Source: Candidatus Martarchaeota archaeon (GTDB taxonomy: Archaea; Micrarchaeota; Micrarchaeia; Micrarchaeales; CABMGC01). From it: a DNA stretch of 12,481 nt. The notes under the pieces were generated by a model. That model saw only the letters and a program-made list of their open reading frames with translations. It had not been told where the DNA came from and searched no databases. Numbering within the stretch: the stretch's first letter is position 1; the number at the start of each line of letters is the position of its first letter. Positions 1 through 5,268 of the stretch are shown here, in pieces. The stretch covers positions 1 to 12,481 of the forward strand of contig JAMCZF010000031.1 of assembly GCA_023485825.1 (NCBI GenBank). Reading direction: 5' to 3'. Position numbers and translations under genes: made by a program.

Positions 1-1721
1 GGACCAGCGACTCGTACATGCGCAATCACGGGGGCAAGCTGTTCATCGACCTCGCCGACAGGTACGGCACGACGCAGCTCGTTTTCGAGGGCAAAAAGGC
101 ACTCAACGCCGCCGGATCCATCGGCAAGGAGTTCGTGCTCCGGGTTCGCGGAAACGTGAAGAGGAGGGATCCGGATACCGTTGACAAGGACAATCCGACA
201 GGCACGGTGGAGCTATACGTCGAGGAGGTTGAGATAATAAACAGGTCTCTGGTACCACCGTTCGAGATAATAGAGGAGAAGCAGAAGTTCCTCGCCAACG
301 AGGAGCTGCGCATGAAGTACAGGTACCTCGACCTTCGCAGGACCGAGATGGTGAAGCGCATAGAGTTCCGCGACAAGCTCACCAAGTCAGTGCGCCAGTT
401 CTTCTGGGACAAGGGCTTTCTGGAATTGGAGACGCCGACCCTGGTCAAGGATACCTATGAAACAGGCTCGCGCACGTTCCTGGTGCCGTCAAGGACGAAG
501 AAGGGCTCCTTCTATTCGTTGCCGCAATCGCCGCAGATATACAAGCAATTGTGCATGATTGCGGGGCTTGACAAGTACTTCCAGATGGCGAGGTGCTATC
601 GCGACGAGGATCCAAGGGAGGACCGCCAGCCGGAATTCACGCAGATAGACGTCGAGGTATCATTCAAGGACGAGAAATACATACAAGGGCTTGTCGAAGA
701 ACTGTTTGTGAAGATGTTCAATGACGTCCTTCACAAGCAGCTCAAGGCGGGCTTCCGACATATGGACTACTGGGACGCGGTGAACAACTACGGCTCTGAC
801 AAGCCTGACCTGCGCTTCGACAGCAAAATCGTGGACATAACCGATGAGGCGATGAAATCAGGATACAACATCCTGAAACGTGTCGTCGATTCCGGCGGGA
901 GGGTAAAGGCCATGGCGTTCCACGCGGGTTTCGGCTCCGCGGAATCAAGGATAGACAAGAACTACATGCTCAAGACCATCGCACTTGCGCAAGAGCTCGG
1001 CCTCAAGGGCCTCACCTGGCTCTTCGTCAAGGACAAGAAGCTCGCATCAGATCCGGAAACAATAGCAGAATCGTTGAAATCAGTGTCGAGCGCCATGCTC
1101 AAGAAGATGGGCGCGAAGGACGGAGACATCATTATAATATGCTCTGACGCGTCAGAGCAGCTGCTCCTCAGCGCTATGGGCAAGCTGCGCAAGGCCATAG
1201 GCGATAAGATAGGCTACCCTGGGAACGAGTTCGAGTTCCTCTGGATTGACAACTTCCCCCTGTTTGAGAGGGACGAAGTGACCGGGAAGCTCAAGCCGGC
1301 GCACAACCCGTTCACCGCGCCTACGGAGGATACCGCCAAGCTGATGGAGTCGCACCCCGAGAAGGTCCTTGCAAGGCAATACGACCTCGTGCTCAACGGG
1401 ATTGAGATAGCCTCGGGTTCGATACGCATACGCGACCCGGAGCAGCAGCGCAAGAGCCTCAGGCTCATGGGAATGTCCGACTCGGCTATAGATGGCACGT
1501 TCGGGTTCCTGATAGAGGCGCTGGGCTACGGCGCCCCCATAGAGGGCGGCATAGCCCTCGGATACGACCGCATCATCGCTACGCTGTACGGCTCAGGCGA
1601 CATGCGCGAATTCATACTGTTCCCAAAGAACAAGAAGTACGAGTCGCTGGTCGATGGATCTCCTACTCCAATAAATACCAAAAGGCTTATAACTGATTTT
1701 GGATTTTCTACAGAAAGGTAA
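1..1721 (+). CDS. aspS: Aspartyl-tRNA synthetase, bacterial type, 5'-truncated by window edge
   Basis: This enzyme charges tRNA-Asp with aspartate in the cytoplasm. The frame is open from base 3, so the true start lies outside and roughly 20-25 residues are missing; the ATG at 18 falls inside the anticodon-binding OB domain. Numbering from that Met, the OB domain covers about 1-85. Class II motif 1 lies near 118-141 (ETPTL), motif 2 near 189-211 (RCYRDEDPRED, QPEFTQID), and motif 3 near 509-537 (GGIALGYDRI, ILFPKN). A GAD insertion of about 125 residues lies between motifs 2 and 3, followed by HNPFTAP (429-435). The GAD insertion and these motif spellings mark the bacterial AspRS family, not the shorter archaeal/eukaryotic one, so acquisition by transfer is likely if the host is an archaeon. 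Whether it also charges tRNA-Asn cannot be read here. T-rich stretches at 1696-1709 near the gene end may help termination. Confidence 0.95.
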   Translation, partial: TSDSYMRNHGGKLFIDLADRYGTTQLVFEGKKALNAAGSIGKEFVLRVRGNVKRRDPDTVDKDNPTGTVELYVEEVEIINRSLVPPFEIIEEKQKFLANEELRMKYRYLDLRRTEMVKRIEFRDKLTKSVRQFFWDKGFLELETPTLVKDTYETGSRTFLVPSRTKKGSFYSLPQSPQIYKQLCMIAGLDKYFQMARCYRDEDPREDRQPEFTQIDVEVSFKDEKYIQGLVEELFVKMFNDVLHKQLKAGFRHMDYWDAVNNYGSDKPDLRFDSKIVDITDEAMKSGYNILKRVVDSGGRVKAMAFHAGFGSAESRIDKNYMLKTIALAQELGLKGLTWLFVKDKKLASDPETIAESLKSVSSAMLKKMGAKDGDIIIICSDASEQLLLSAMGKLRKAIGDKIGYPGNEFEFLWIDNFPLFERDEVTGKLKPAHNPFTAPTEDTAKLMESHPEKVLARQYDLVLNGIEIASGSIRIRDPEQQRKSLRLMGMSDSAIDGTFGFLIEALGYGAPIEGGIALGYDRIIATLYGSGDMREFILFPKNKKYESLVDGSPTPINTKRLITDFGFSTER

Positions 1722-1738
1722 ATCCAAAGTTCAGCAAG

Positions 1739-1749
1739 ATATTTAAATG
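1739..1749 (+). promoter_or_regulatory. Candidate TATA box upstream of the carbonic anhydrase-like pair
   Basis: The A/T run ATATTTAAATG sits 18 bases after the aspS stop and fits an archaeal TATA element. Usual spacing puts the transcription start near 1768-1772, giving a leader of about 125 bases before the first carbonic anhydrase-like gene, or about 10-30 bases before the small ORF ending at 1897. No clear purine-rich BRE stands out, so this is moderate evidence. Confidence 0.4.
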
Positions 1750-1798
1750 TGCCAGTAGATAGTACTTCCTATAACACTCAGTGAGAACAGGTACCCTT

Positions 1799-1897
1799 AT
1801 GAAGATCCCCAGCCTGAAATACTCGCATGGCCCGCAAGGCACAATTACCATGTACCGGGGGACATGTCCCTTTACGCTTGAAAACCATGGTGAATGA
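1799..1897 (+). CDS. Possible small ORF (32 aa) abutting the next gene
   Basis: An ATG at 1799, or an in-frame GTG at 1781 giving 38 residues, opens a short frame whose TGA at 1895-1897 directly abuts the ATG at 1898. A weak AGGT Shine-Dalgarno match lies 6 bases before 1799. The product would begin MKIPSLKYSHGPQ and end in LENHGE. It has no recognisable domain and no membrane segment. The support is the exact stop-start junction and its place just after a plausible transcription start. It could be a leader peptide coupled to the downstream gene, or chance. Confidence 0.25.
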   Translation: MKIPSLKYSHGPQGTITMYRGTCPFTLENHGE

Positions 1898-2824
1898 ATG
1901 GGCAGAAGGCTTGTTGTAGCGTGTGTCGACTTCCGTATGAATGATATCCTCGACAGGGAGTATAACGATGGCAATACTATATTTGCAAGAACCGAGGGCG
2001 CCTTTGCGTCCAGGATCATGGGCACGATCGAAGACGCGATAATCAACAGGGGCGTGACGCATATCCACTTTCTAGGGCACAAGGGGCGCTGCGCAGCTGT
2101 AGGCAAGTATATGGAAAACTTCCTCCGCGGTTCGCACGCCGATGTAATAGACAAGGACTCACTAAATCTCCTCCTGACGGGAGTTGCGAGAAACGCCGCC
2201 GTTCCGTCTTCGAGTGAGGAAGCCGAGGAGATGAACTCGCAAAGGCAGGCAGAGCTGACCAGAGACAGGTTCAGCAATTACGTGGGCCTCAAGATAAGCC
2301 ACGGCATTGTGGACTTAAGCCGTGCGCATCATAATGCTAACATTAACGTGGTGGTGACCAATGCAACGACATGGTCCACACGGAGGATACGCGCAGAGGC
2401 CGGCATAGACGCAAGATCAAGCTCTACATTTATAGTAAGCACATCCGTGCCTCGCGAGACAACCGCCCCGCTGAGGTTTGTCACCTACGCCATCGAAGAC
2501 CTTATAAACAGCAACAAGGCATCAAACAGCCGCGAGATCATGGTAGTCAAGAGCACAGAGCCCGGAGAATGGACATGGAACGGCGGCATACCGGAGGCAA
2601 TCCAGGCCATGAGAAAAGTCAGCATATACTGCAACACGGACCCGTTCAAGGACTGGGAGATGAAGGTCTTCAACCCACTTGCACAGGGACGTCCTGAGTT
2701 CCTTGCAAACTGGAACGTCTCGCTCCTCAGGAACGGCTCGTGCGCCGCACTCGAGGTGAGGGCGCCGGGAGACGAGACGGTACGAAGGGTTCCTGCGCGC
2801 GAGAGGATAAGGGCAAGGATGTAA
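1898..2824 (+). CDS. Beta-carbonic-anhydrase-like protein with altered zinc site (308 aa)
   Basis: Residues 3-70 align with the N-terminus of the next gene's product, itself a beta-carbonic anhydrase relative: RRLVVACVDFR, EYNDGNTIFARTEGA, HFLGHKGRC. The first zinc-ligand Cys (9) and the Asp11-Arg13 pair are kept, and His61 is kept. The usual GHxxCG becomes GHKGRC, which moves the second Cys (65) one residue away. The RNAG motif becomes RTEG. Catalytic activity is therefore doubtful, and a binding or partner role is possible. The protein is longer than a typical beta-CA (about 200 aa). A charged helical segment covers about 100-130, and residues 150-225 look like a second degenerate lobe (VVVTNATTWS, FVTYAIEDLI, EIMVVKST). 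The last 80 residues are unrecognised. An in-frame TGA immediately upstream fixes the ATG start, with GGTGA close before it. It is followed after 12 bases by its paralogue, so the two are probably co-transcribed. Confidence 0.75.
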   Translation: MGRRLVVACVDFRMNDILDREYNDGNTIFARTEGAFASRIMGTIEDAIINRGVTHIHFLGHKGRCAAVGKYMENFLRGSHADVIDKDSLNLLLTGVARNAAVPSSSEEAEEMNSQRQAELTRDRFSNYVGLKISHGIVDLSRAHHNANINVVVTNATTWSTRRIRAEAGIDARSSSTFIVSTSVPRETTAPLRFVTYAIEDLINSNKASNSREIMVVKSTEPGEWTWNGGIPEAIQAMRKVSIYCNTDPFKDWEMKVFNPLAQGRPEFLANWNVSLLRNGSCAALEVRAPGDETVRRVPARERIRARM

Positions 2825-2836
2825 TCCGGTGTCTGC

Positions 2837-3619
2837 GTGGCAAAAAGGCTCGTTATCTCATGCATGGACCGCAGGCTTAACCGCTACCTCGACGAGAACT
2901 ACAACGACGGCAACACCCTTTTCCTCCGCAATGCAGGCGCCAACGCGCACTGCATGCTGCAGTCCATAAGCGATGCGGTAAGCTCAGGCTCCATAGACAG
3001 CATAGTGGTGCTCGGGCACACGGATTGCGGCGCGATGAAGGTTGTCTTCGATGCGATAGTGAACCGCAACAGTTCCTACTGCAATGACATAAAGAGCAAG
3101 ATAGTGGGCCTATTTGAGGACTATGCGTACCTCAAACTCGCCGGAGAAAGGCTGAAGCTCATCGATCAGGAGAAGAGGCAGAAGGCGGAGCTGGGCGCAA
3201 GGCGGAGGCTTGAGAGAAGGAACGTAGAGCTGCAGACCAGCTTCATCAGGGAGCTCGCTAAGAGCTACCCGCACGTAAAGGTCGAAGGCGCCCTCGTGGA
3301 CCTGAAGCGGATAAACGCGCTAAATCTCAAGGGCGACGGCAGGCACGCAGTGATACTCTGCAGGGAGTGCGGCTCGAGGTTCGACCAGATGTGCAGCATG
3401 GCGCACACCGATCCGAGCGAGACCTATGTGCTGGAGTCGCGCAGCCTGGCCGAGACCATAACGGACCTGCAGCTTGCCGTAGAGGTCCTCAACATAAGCG
3501 ACGTAAGGCTTGTTGCTACTAATCCTTCTAGCACAGAGGAGCTGGCCATCGACCTGGAGTTCGTGAAGAAACTTTCATCGGGCTTCGCCAAGCACGCTGA
3601 CATAGCAATAGCGCGATAG
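2837..3619 (+). CDS. Beta-carbonic anhydrase-like zinc protein (260 aa)
   Basis: The predicted role is reversible hydration of CO2 to bicarbonate in the cytoplasm. The zinc-site signature is complete: Cys9-Met-Asp11-Arg-Arg13, RNAG at 31-34, and GHTDCGAM with His61 and Cys64. These match the Cys/His/Cys ligands and Asp-Arg dyad of beta-carbonic anhydrases. A charged helical insertion (about 97-140, rich in Lys, Arg and Glu) precedes VEGALVDL, which resembles the family strand near the active site. Residues 168-230 (AVILCRECGSR, LQLAVEVLNISDVRLVATN) look like a second, degenerate copy of the lobe without the GHxxC ligand pair. The start is GTG at 2837 with GGTG 5 bases upstream; no earlier start fits after the preceding stop at 2824. 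It is a divergent member, so carbonic anhydrase activity is an inference. The gene ends two bases before the U-run of the convergent RNA candidate. Confidence 0.8.
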   Translation: MAKRLVISCMDRRLNRYLDENYNDGNTLFLRNAGANAHCMLQSISDAVSSGSIDSIVVLGHTDCGAMKVVFDAIVNRNSSYCNDIKSKIVGLFEDYAYLKLAGERLKLIDQEKRQKAELGARRRLERRNVELQTSFIRELAKSYPHVKVEGALVDLKRINALNLKGDGRHAVILCRECGSRFDQMCSMAHTDPSETYVLESRSLAETITDLQLAVEVLNISDVRLVATNPSSTEELAIDLEFVKKLSSGFAKHADIAIAR

Positions 3620-3621
3620 TG

Positions 3622-3627
3622 AAAAAA
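3622..3627 (-). terminator. U6 run, possible end of the minus-strand RNA
   Basis: On the minus strand the sequence reads CGCG followed by six T residues and then C. Archaeal RNA polymerase commonly stops at such U-runs without a hairpin. It lies just outside the stop codon of the convergent carbonic anhydrase-like gene (3617-3619), a sensible place to end a converging transcript. Confidence 0.4.
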
Positions 3628-3841
3628 CGCGGTGTGTGAACCTCAATGAGGATTATGCCCCTCGATGTACATCCGGCCTTGGAAAGAATCCTGCAGAGCG
3701 CATGCTTCCCCTGGCAGAAGCCAGTGCTTTGAATCTGGTTCCGTCTGTAAACACTAGATGAGGGACCGGGGTGCCGGGCACCCTTACAAAAGATTGGATA
3801 TGGGTGGGAATATATGAAAAAGAATCTTTTCAGTCCCTCAT
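3622..3841 (-). ncRNA. Candidate novel structured RNA, about 220 nt
   Basis: No convincing ORF fills the 305-base gap. On the minus strand a TATA box centred near 3867 predicts a start at about 3841, exactly the first base of a compact three-way junction. P1 pairs 3831-3841 with 3758-3768 (11 pairs, one U-G). P2 pairs 3823-3830 with 3788-3795 (8 perfect pairs). P3 pairs 3778-3783 with 3769-3774 (6 pairs, 3-base loop). P1 abuts both inner helices directly, and only a 4-base linker (3784-3787) remains. After a 2-base gap, P4 pairs 3749-3755 with 3723-3729 (7 pairs, one U-G). Weaker helices are GCUUC/GAAGC (3717-3721 with 3704-3708) and AGGAUU/AAUCCU (3687-3692 with 3649-3654). A U6 run at 3622-3627 gives a plausible 3' end. 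The P1 and P4 wobble pairs would be A-C mismatches on the plus strand, which supports the minus strand. I recognise no family: tRNA, 5S, SRP and RNase P hallmarks are absent. Confidence 0.5.
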
Positions 3842-3862
3842 GCATATGGTTTGCATGATTTG

Positions 3863-3871
3863 TTTTATATA
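3863..3871 (-). promoter_or_regulatory. TATA box (with BRE-like purines) for the candidate RNA
   Basis: Read on the minus strand this is TATATAAAA, preceded by the purine-rich GGGAAAAG, close to the archaeal BRE-TATA arrangement. Its centre lies 26 bases before 3841, where the structured RNA would start. It lies about 54 bases beyond the stop of the RPA-like gene, so it is not that gene's own promoter. The plus-strand reading (TTTTATATA) could also be TATA-like, but it faces into the 3' end of the convergent RPA-like gene. Confidence 0.55.
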
Positions 3872-3924
3872 CTTTTCCCTTTCGCCCTGGATAACGCGCC
3901 TATGTGGGCAGGCTCGGTTCCGCA

Positions 3925-4602
3925 TCATATCTGGCGCCTGCTCAGCAGCAGCCTTGCAGAATCGTTTGCTGCTATTTCAATTCCGTTATCCGTGCTCCTG
4001 ACCGAAACGAACTCTGCCTTGATGTAATTCCCTGGGTGCATCTCGCCGGCGCATACGCTTGACGAGCCCCAAAGCACGATGTGCAGTTCGACCTTGCCAT
4101 CTGTTATGCTGCAGTCCGACACGCCGCTATCCTTGCCGTCCAAGCCCTTGAAGTATTTCACCTGCCCCACAGAGAGGACCTTGCCGGACACGTCTATGTT
4201 CTTCTCGCCCCCGTGCAGCTGGGAAAAGTCCGTAACCGCGCTCCTCGCCGGCATAAGCCTTGACACATAAGTGGAGCTCGTGCTGTGCAACTCCACATCA
4301 TTCCCTGGGCCCTTGACCTTCATGTTCGTTGCTATGGCCCTGTCCCTCCTCTGCACCATGGCCGAGTCCACCATGTCAGCGCTCCTGTCCCAGAATGTCG
4401 CCTTGACGCTGCCGCCCTCGCTTCCGAATACCACAATCCTGCTCGTCCTCGCGACGCCGTTCCTCTCGAACCTGAGCTTGTTGAATACCCTGTACACGCT
4501 GTCCTCTATGTCCACGACCTCGCCCTCCCTGAATCCGCTGCTCAGCAGCTGCCGGACAGTGCACCTCCTGTTATGTTCCGTTGCCTGACGAGAACCGTCC
4601 AT
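3925..4602 (-). CDS. RPA-like single-stranded DNA-binding protein, two OB folds (225 aa)
   Basis: This protein probably binds single-stranded DNA (or RNA) in replication or repair, as archaeal RPA-type proteins do. After a short polar N-terminus, residues 14-30 (TVRQLLSSGFREGEVV) resemble the entry to an RPA DNA-binding domain. OB fold 1 runs about 24-110, with the strand pair SRIVVFGSEGGSVKATFWD, and OB fold 2 about 125-215, with SGKVLSVG and DGKVELHIVLWG. I see no C4 zinc finger, so it is smaller than classical RPA large subunits. The open frame extends to 4809, but the ATG at 4602 is preferred: GGAGG lies 8 bases upstream and a TATA box about 63 bases upstream, while the extension would run through that promoter. 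It is divergent from the nuoM unit, and the structured RNA candidate lies downstream on the same strand. Confidence 0.7.
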   Translation of the reverse strand: MDGSRQATEHNRRCTVRQLLSSGFREGEVVDIEDSVYRVFNKLRFERNGVARTSRIVVFGSEGGSVKATFWDRSADMVDSAMVQRRDRAIATNMKVKGPGNDVELHSTSSTYVSRLMPARSAVTDFSQLHGGEKNIDVSGKVLSVGQVKYFKGLDGKDSGVSDCSITDGKVELHIVLWGSSSVCAGEMHPGNYIKAEFVSVRSTDNGIEIAANDSARLLLSRRQI

Positions 4603-4610
4603 GCCTGATC

Positions 4611-4668
4611 CCTCCACAGAAATGCATATTTGCACTTTATTATGATATGGGACTTCACTCCTTATAAA
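4611..4668 (-). promoter_or_regulatory. Promoter and ribosome binding site of the RPA-like gene
   Basis: On the minus strand TTTATAAG (4661-4668) is a TATA-like element, predicting transcription start near 4638-4641 in an A/T-rich stretch. GGAGG (4611-4615) follows, 8 bases before the ATG at 4602. Together they fix the start of the OB-fold gene and rule out the longer in-frame extension. Confidence 0.5.
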
Positions 4669-4811
4669 CCCCATGCACCGGCCGGCCCTCTCTGCAGGCG
4701 AAGCGGCATCCCCGCCAGCAAAGGGCGCTCCCGCAAGCGCACAGCCGTCGTTGCGATTCGGCAGGAACGTTTGCCGCAGTTTGGGCGCAGACGAGCACAG
4801 CCCCGACACCA

Positions 4812-4837
4812 GGGGCCGGGACTAATAGTCAGGCCCC
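4812..4837. repeat. Imperfect palindrome between the divergent promoters
   Basis: GGGGCC (4812-4817) pairs with GGCCCC (4832-4837), and GACT (4820-4823) with AGTC (4827-4830). This gives 10 pairs around an AAT loop with a 2:1 internal bulge (GG opposite A). It sits 15 bases upstream of the plus-strand TATA box. It could be an operator, or the subterminal hairpin of an IS200/IS605-type element, since a TnpB-like fragment follows; such bulged hairpins are typical element ends. No T-run follows, so a terminator is less likely. The rest of 4669-4811 is GC-rich and shows nothing I can assign. Confidence 0.45.
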
Positions 4838-4851
4838 CGCAGAATAGAAAG

Positions 4852-4860
4852 ATATAAAAG
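4852..4860 (+). promoter_or_regulatory. TATA box for the TnpB-like ORF / nuoM unit
   Basis: ATATAAAAG preceded by the purine-rich AGAATAGAAAG matches an archaeal BRE-TATA pair. Normal spacing puts transcription start near 4881, leaving a leader of about 15 bases that contains GGGGAGG (4888-4894) before the ATG at 4897. This is one of the clearest promoters in the window. Confidence 0.55.
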
Positions 4861-4896
4861 TTTCAAGAAGTATACAAACGAACAAAAGGGGAGGCA

Positions 4897-5268
4897 ATGG
4901 AACCGACAAGGGACTACAGGTTCAGGGTCTATCCGGATGCAGGACGCCAGCCGGGGATAAATCTGCAAACTTGTCTCTCAAAAGAACCATACAACAGGCT
5001 TCCTGAGAAGCCGATAAAACCATGCAAAGGCGGAAACAAGAAACTGTCAATGGCATTGTCGTACAGGCTTGCAAAAGGGCCAAGGATAAGCAAGAGGCAC
5101 ATGCAAACGCATTCACGCACGGGATCCGAGATAAAATACCGCGTGGCCGTTCCCGGAGAACCGGGATCAGGCAACACATCCCCTGCGGGATGCGGTGATT
5201 GCATTACGCATTGGAGTCCCACGGCCTCCGGTCGCGGGAGGATGTCACTACTGGCGGCGCATCCATGA
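4897..5268 (+). CDS. TnpB N-terminal-like fragment coupled to nuoM (123 aa)
   Basis: The start of the product (DYRFRVYPDAGRQ) matches the opening of IS200/IS605 TnpB proteins, which commonly begin with a Y-K/R-F-R-x-Y-P motif. The following residues (CLSKEPYNRLPEKPIK, then GNKKLSM, and THSRTGSEIKYRV near 70-90) line up with the TnpB N-terminal helical region, but helix positions have been replaced by several prolines. The RuvC nuclease and zinc-finger parts of TnpB (usually about 400 aa) are absent. The fragment is either a decayed transposon remnant or a retained small gene. For retention: 123 codons stay open, there is a TATA box and GGGGAGG (only 2 bases from the ATG), and its TGA overlaps the nuoM ATG as ATGA. 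The last 30 residues look non-homologous. The TnpB link is by motif recognition only. Confidence 0.45.
   Translation: MEPTRDYRFRVYPDAGRQPGINLQTCLSKEPYNRLPEKPIKPCKGGNKKLSMALSYRLAKGPRISKRHMQTHSRTGSEIKYRVAVPGEPGSGNTSPAGCGDCITHWSPTASGRGRMSLLAAHP

Noticed and set aside
3758..3841. tRNA, 5S, SRP or RNase P RNA identity for the structured region
   Set aside because: It has no T-loop GTTCRA motif, no 5S loop sequences, no SRP GGAA asymmetric-loop core, and no RNase P GAGGAAAGUCC core. It also folds as a three-way, not four-way, junction.
3758..3841. A miniature transposable element with 11-base inverted ends
   Set aside because: The flanks (ACTAG and GCATA) show no target duplication, the inner nested helices are not needed for an element, and the G-U pairs point to RNA. 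Not fully excluded.
3528..3845. Minus-strand 105-residue open frame overlapping the RNA candidate and the end of the carbonic anhydrase gene
   Set aside because: No domain-like pattern, antisense to a good gene for its last 90 bases, and its ATG at 3845 lies upstream of the predicted transcription start at 3841.
4603..4809. N-terminal extension of the RPA-like protein
   Set aside because: It would run through the TATA box and Shine-Dalgarno for the ATG at 4602, and the added residues show no OB-fold or domain pattern.
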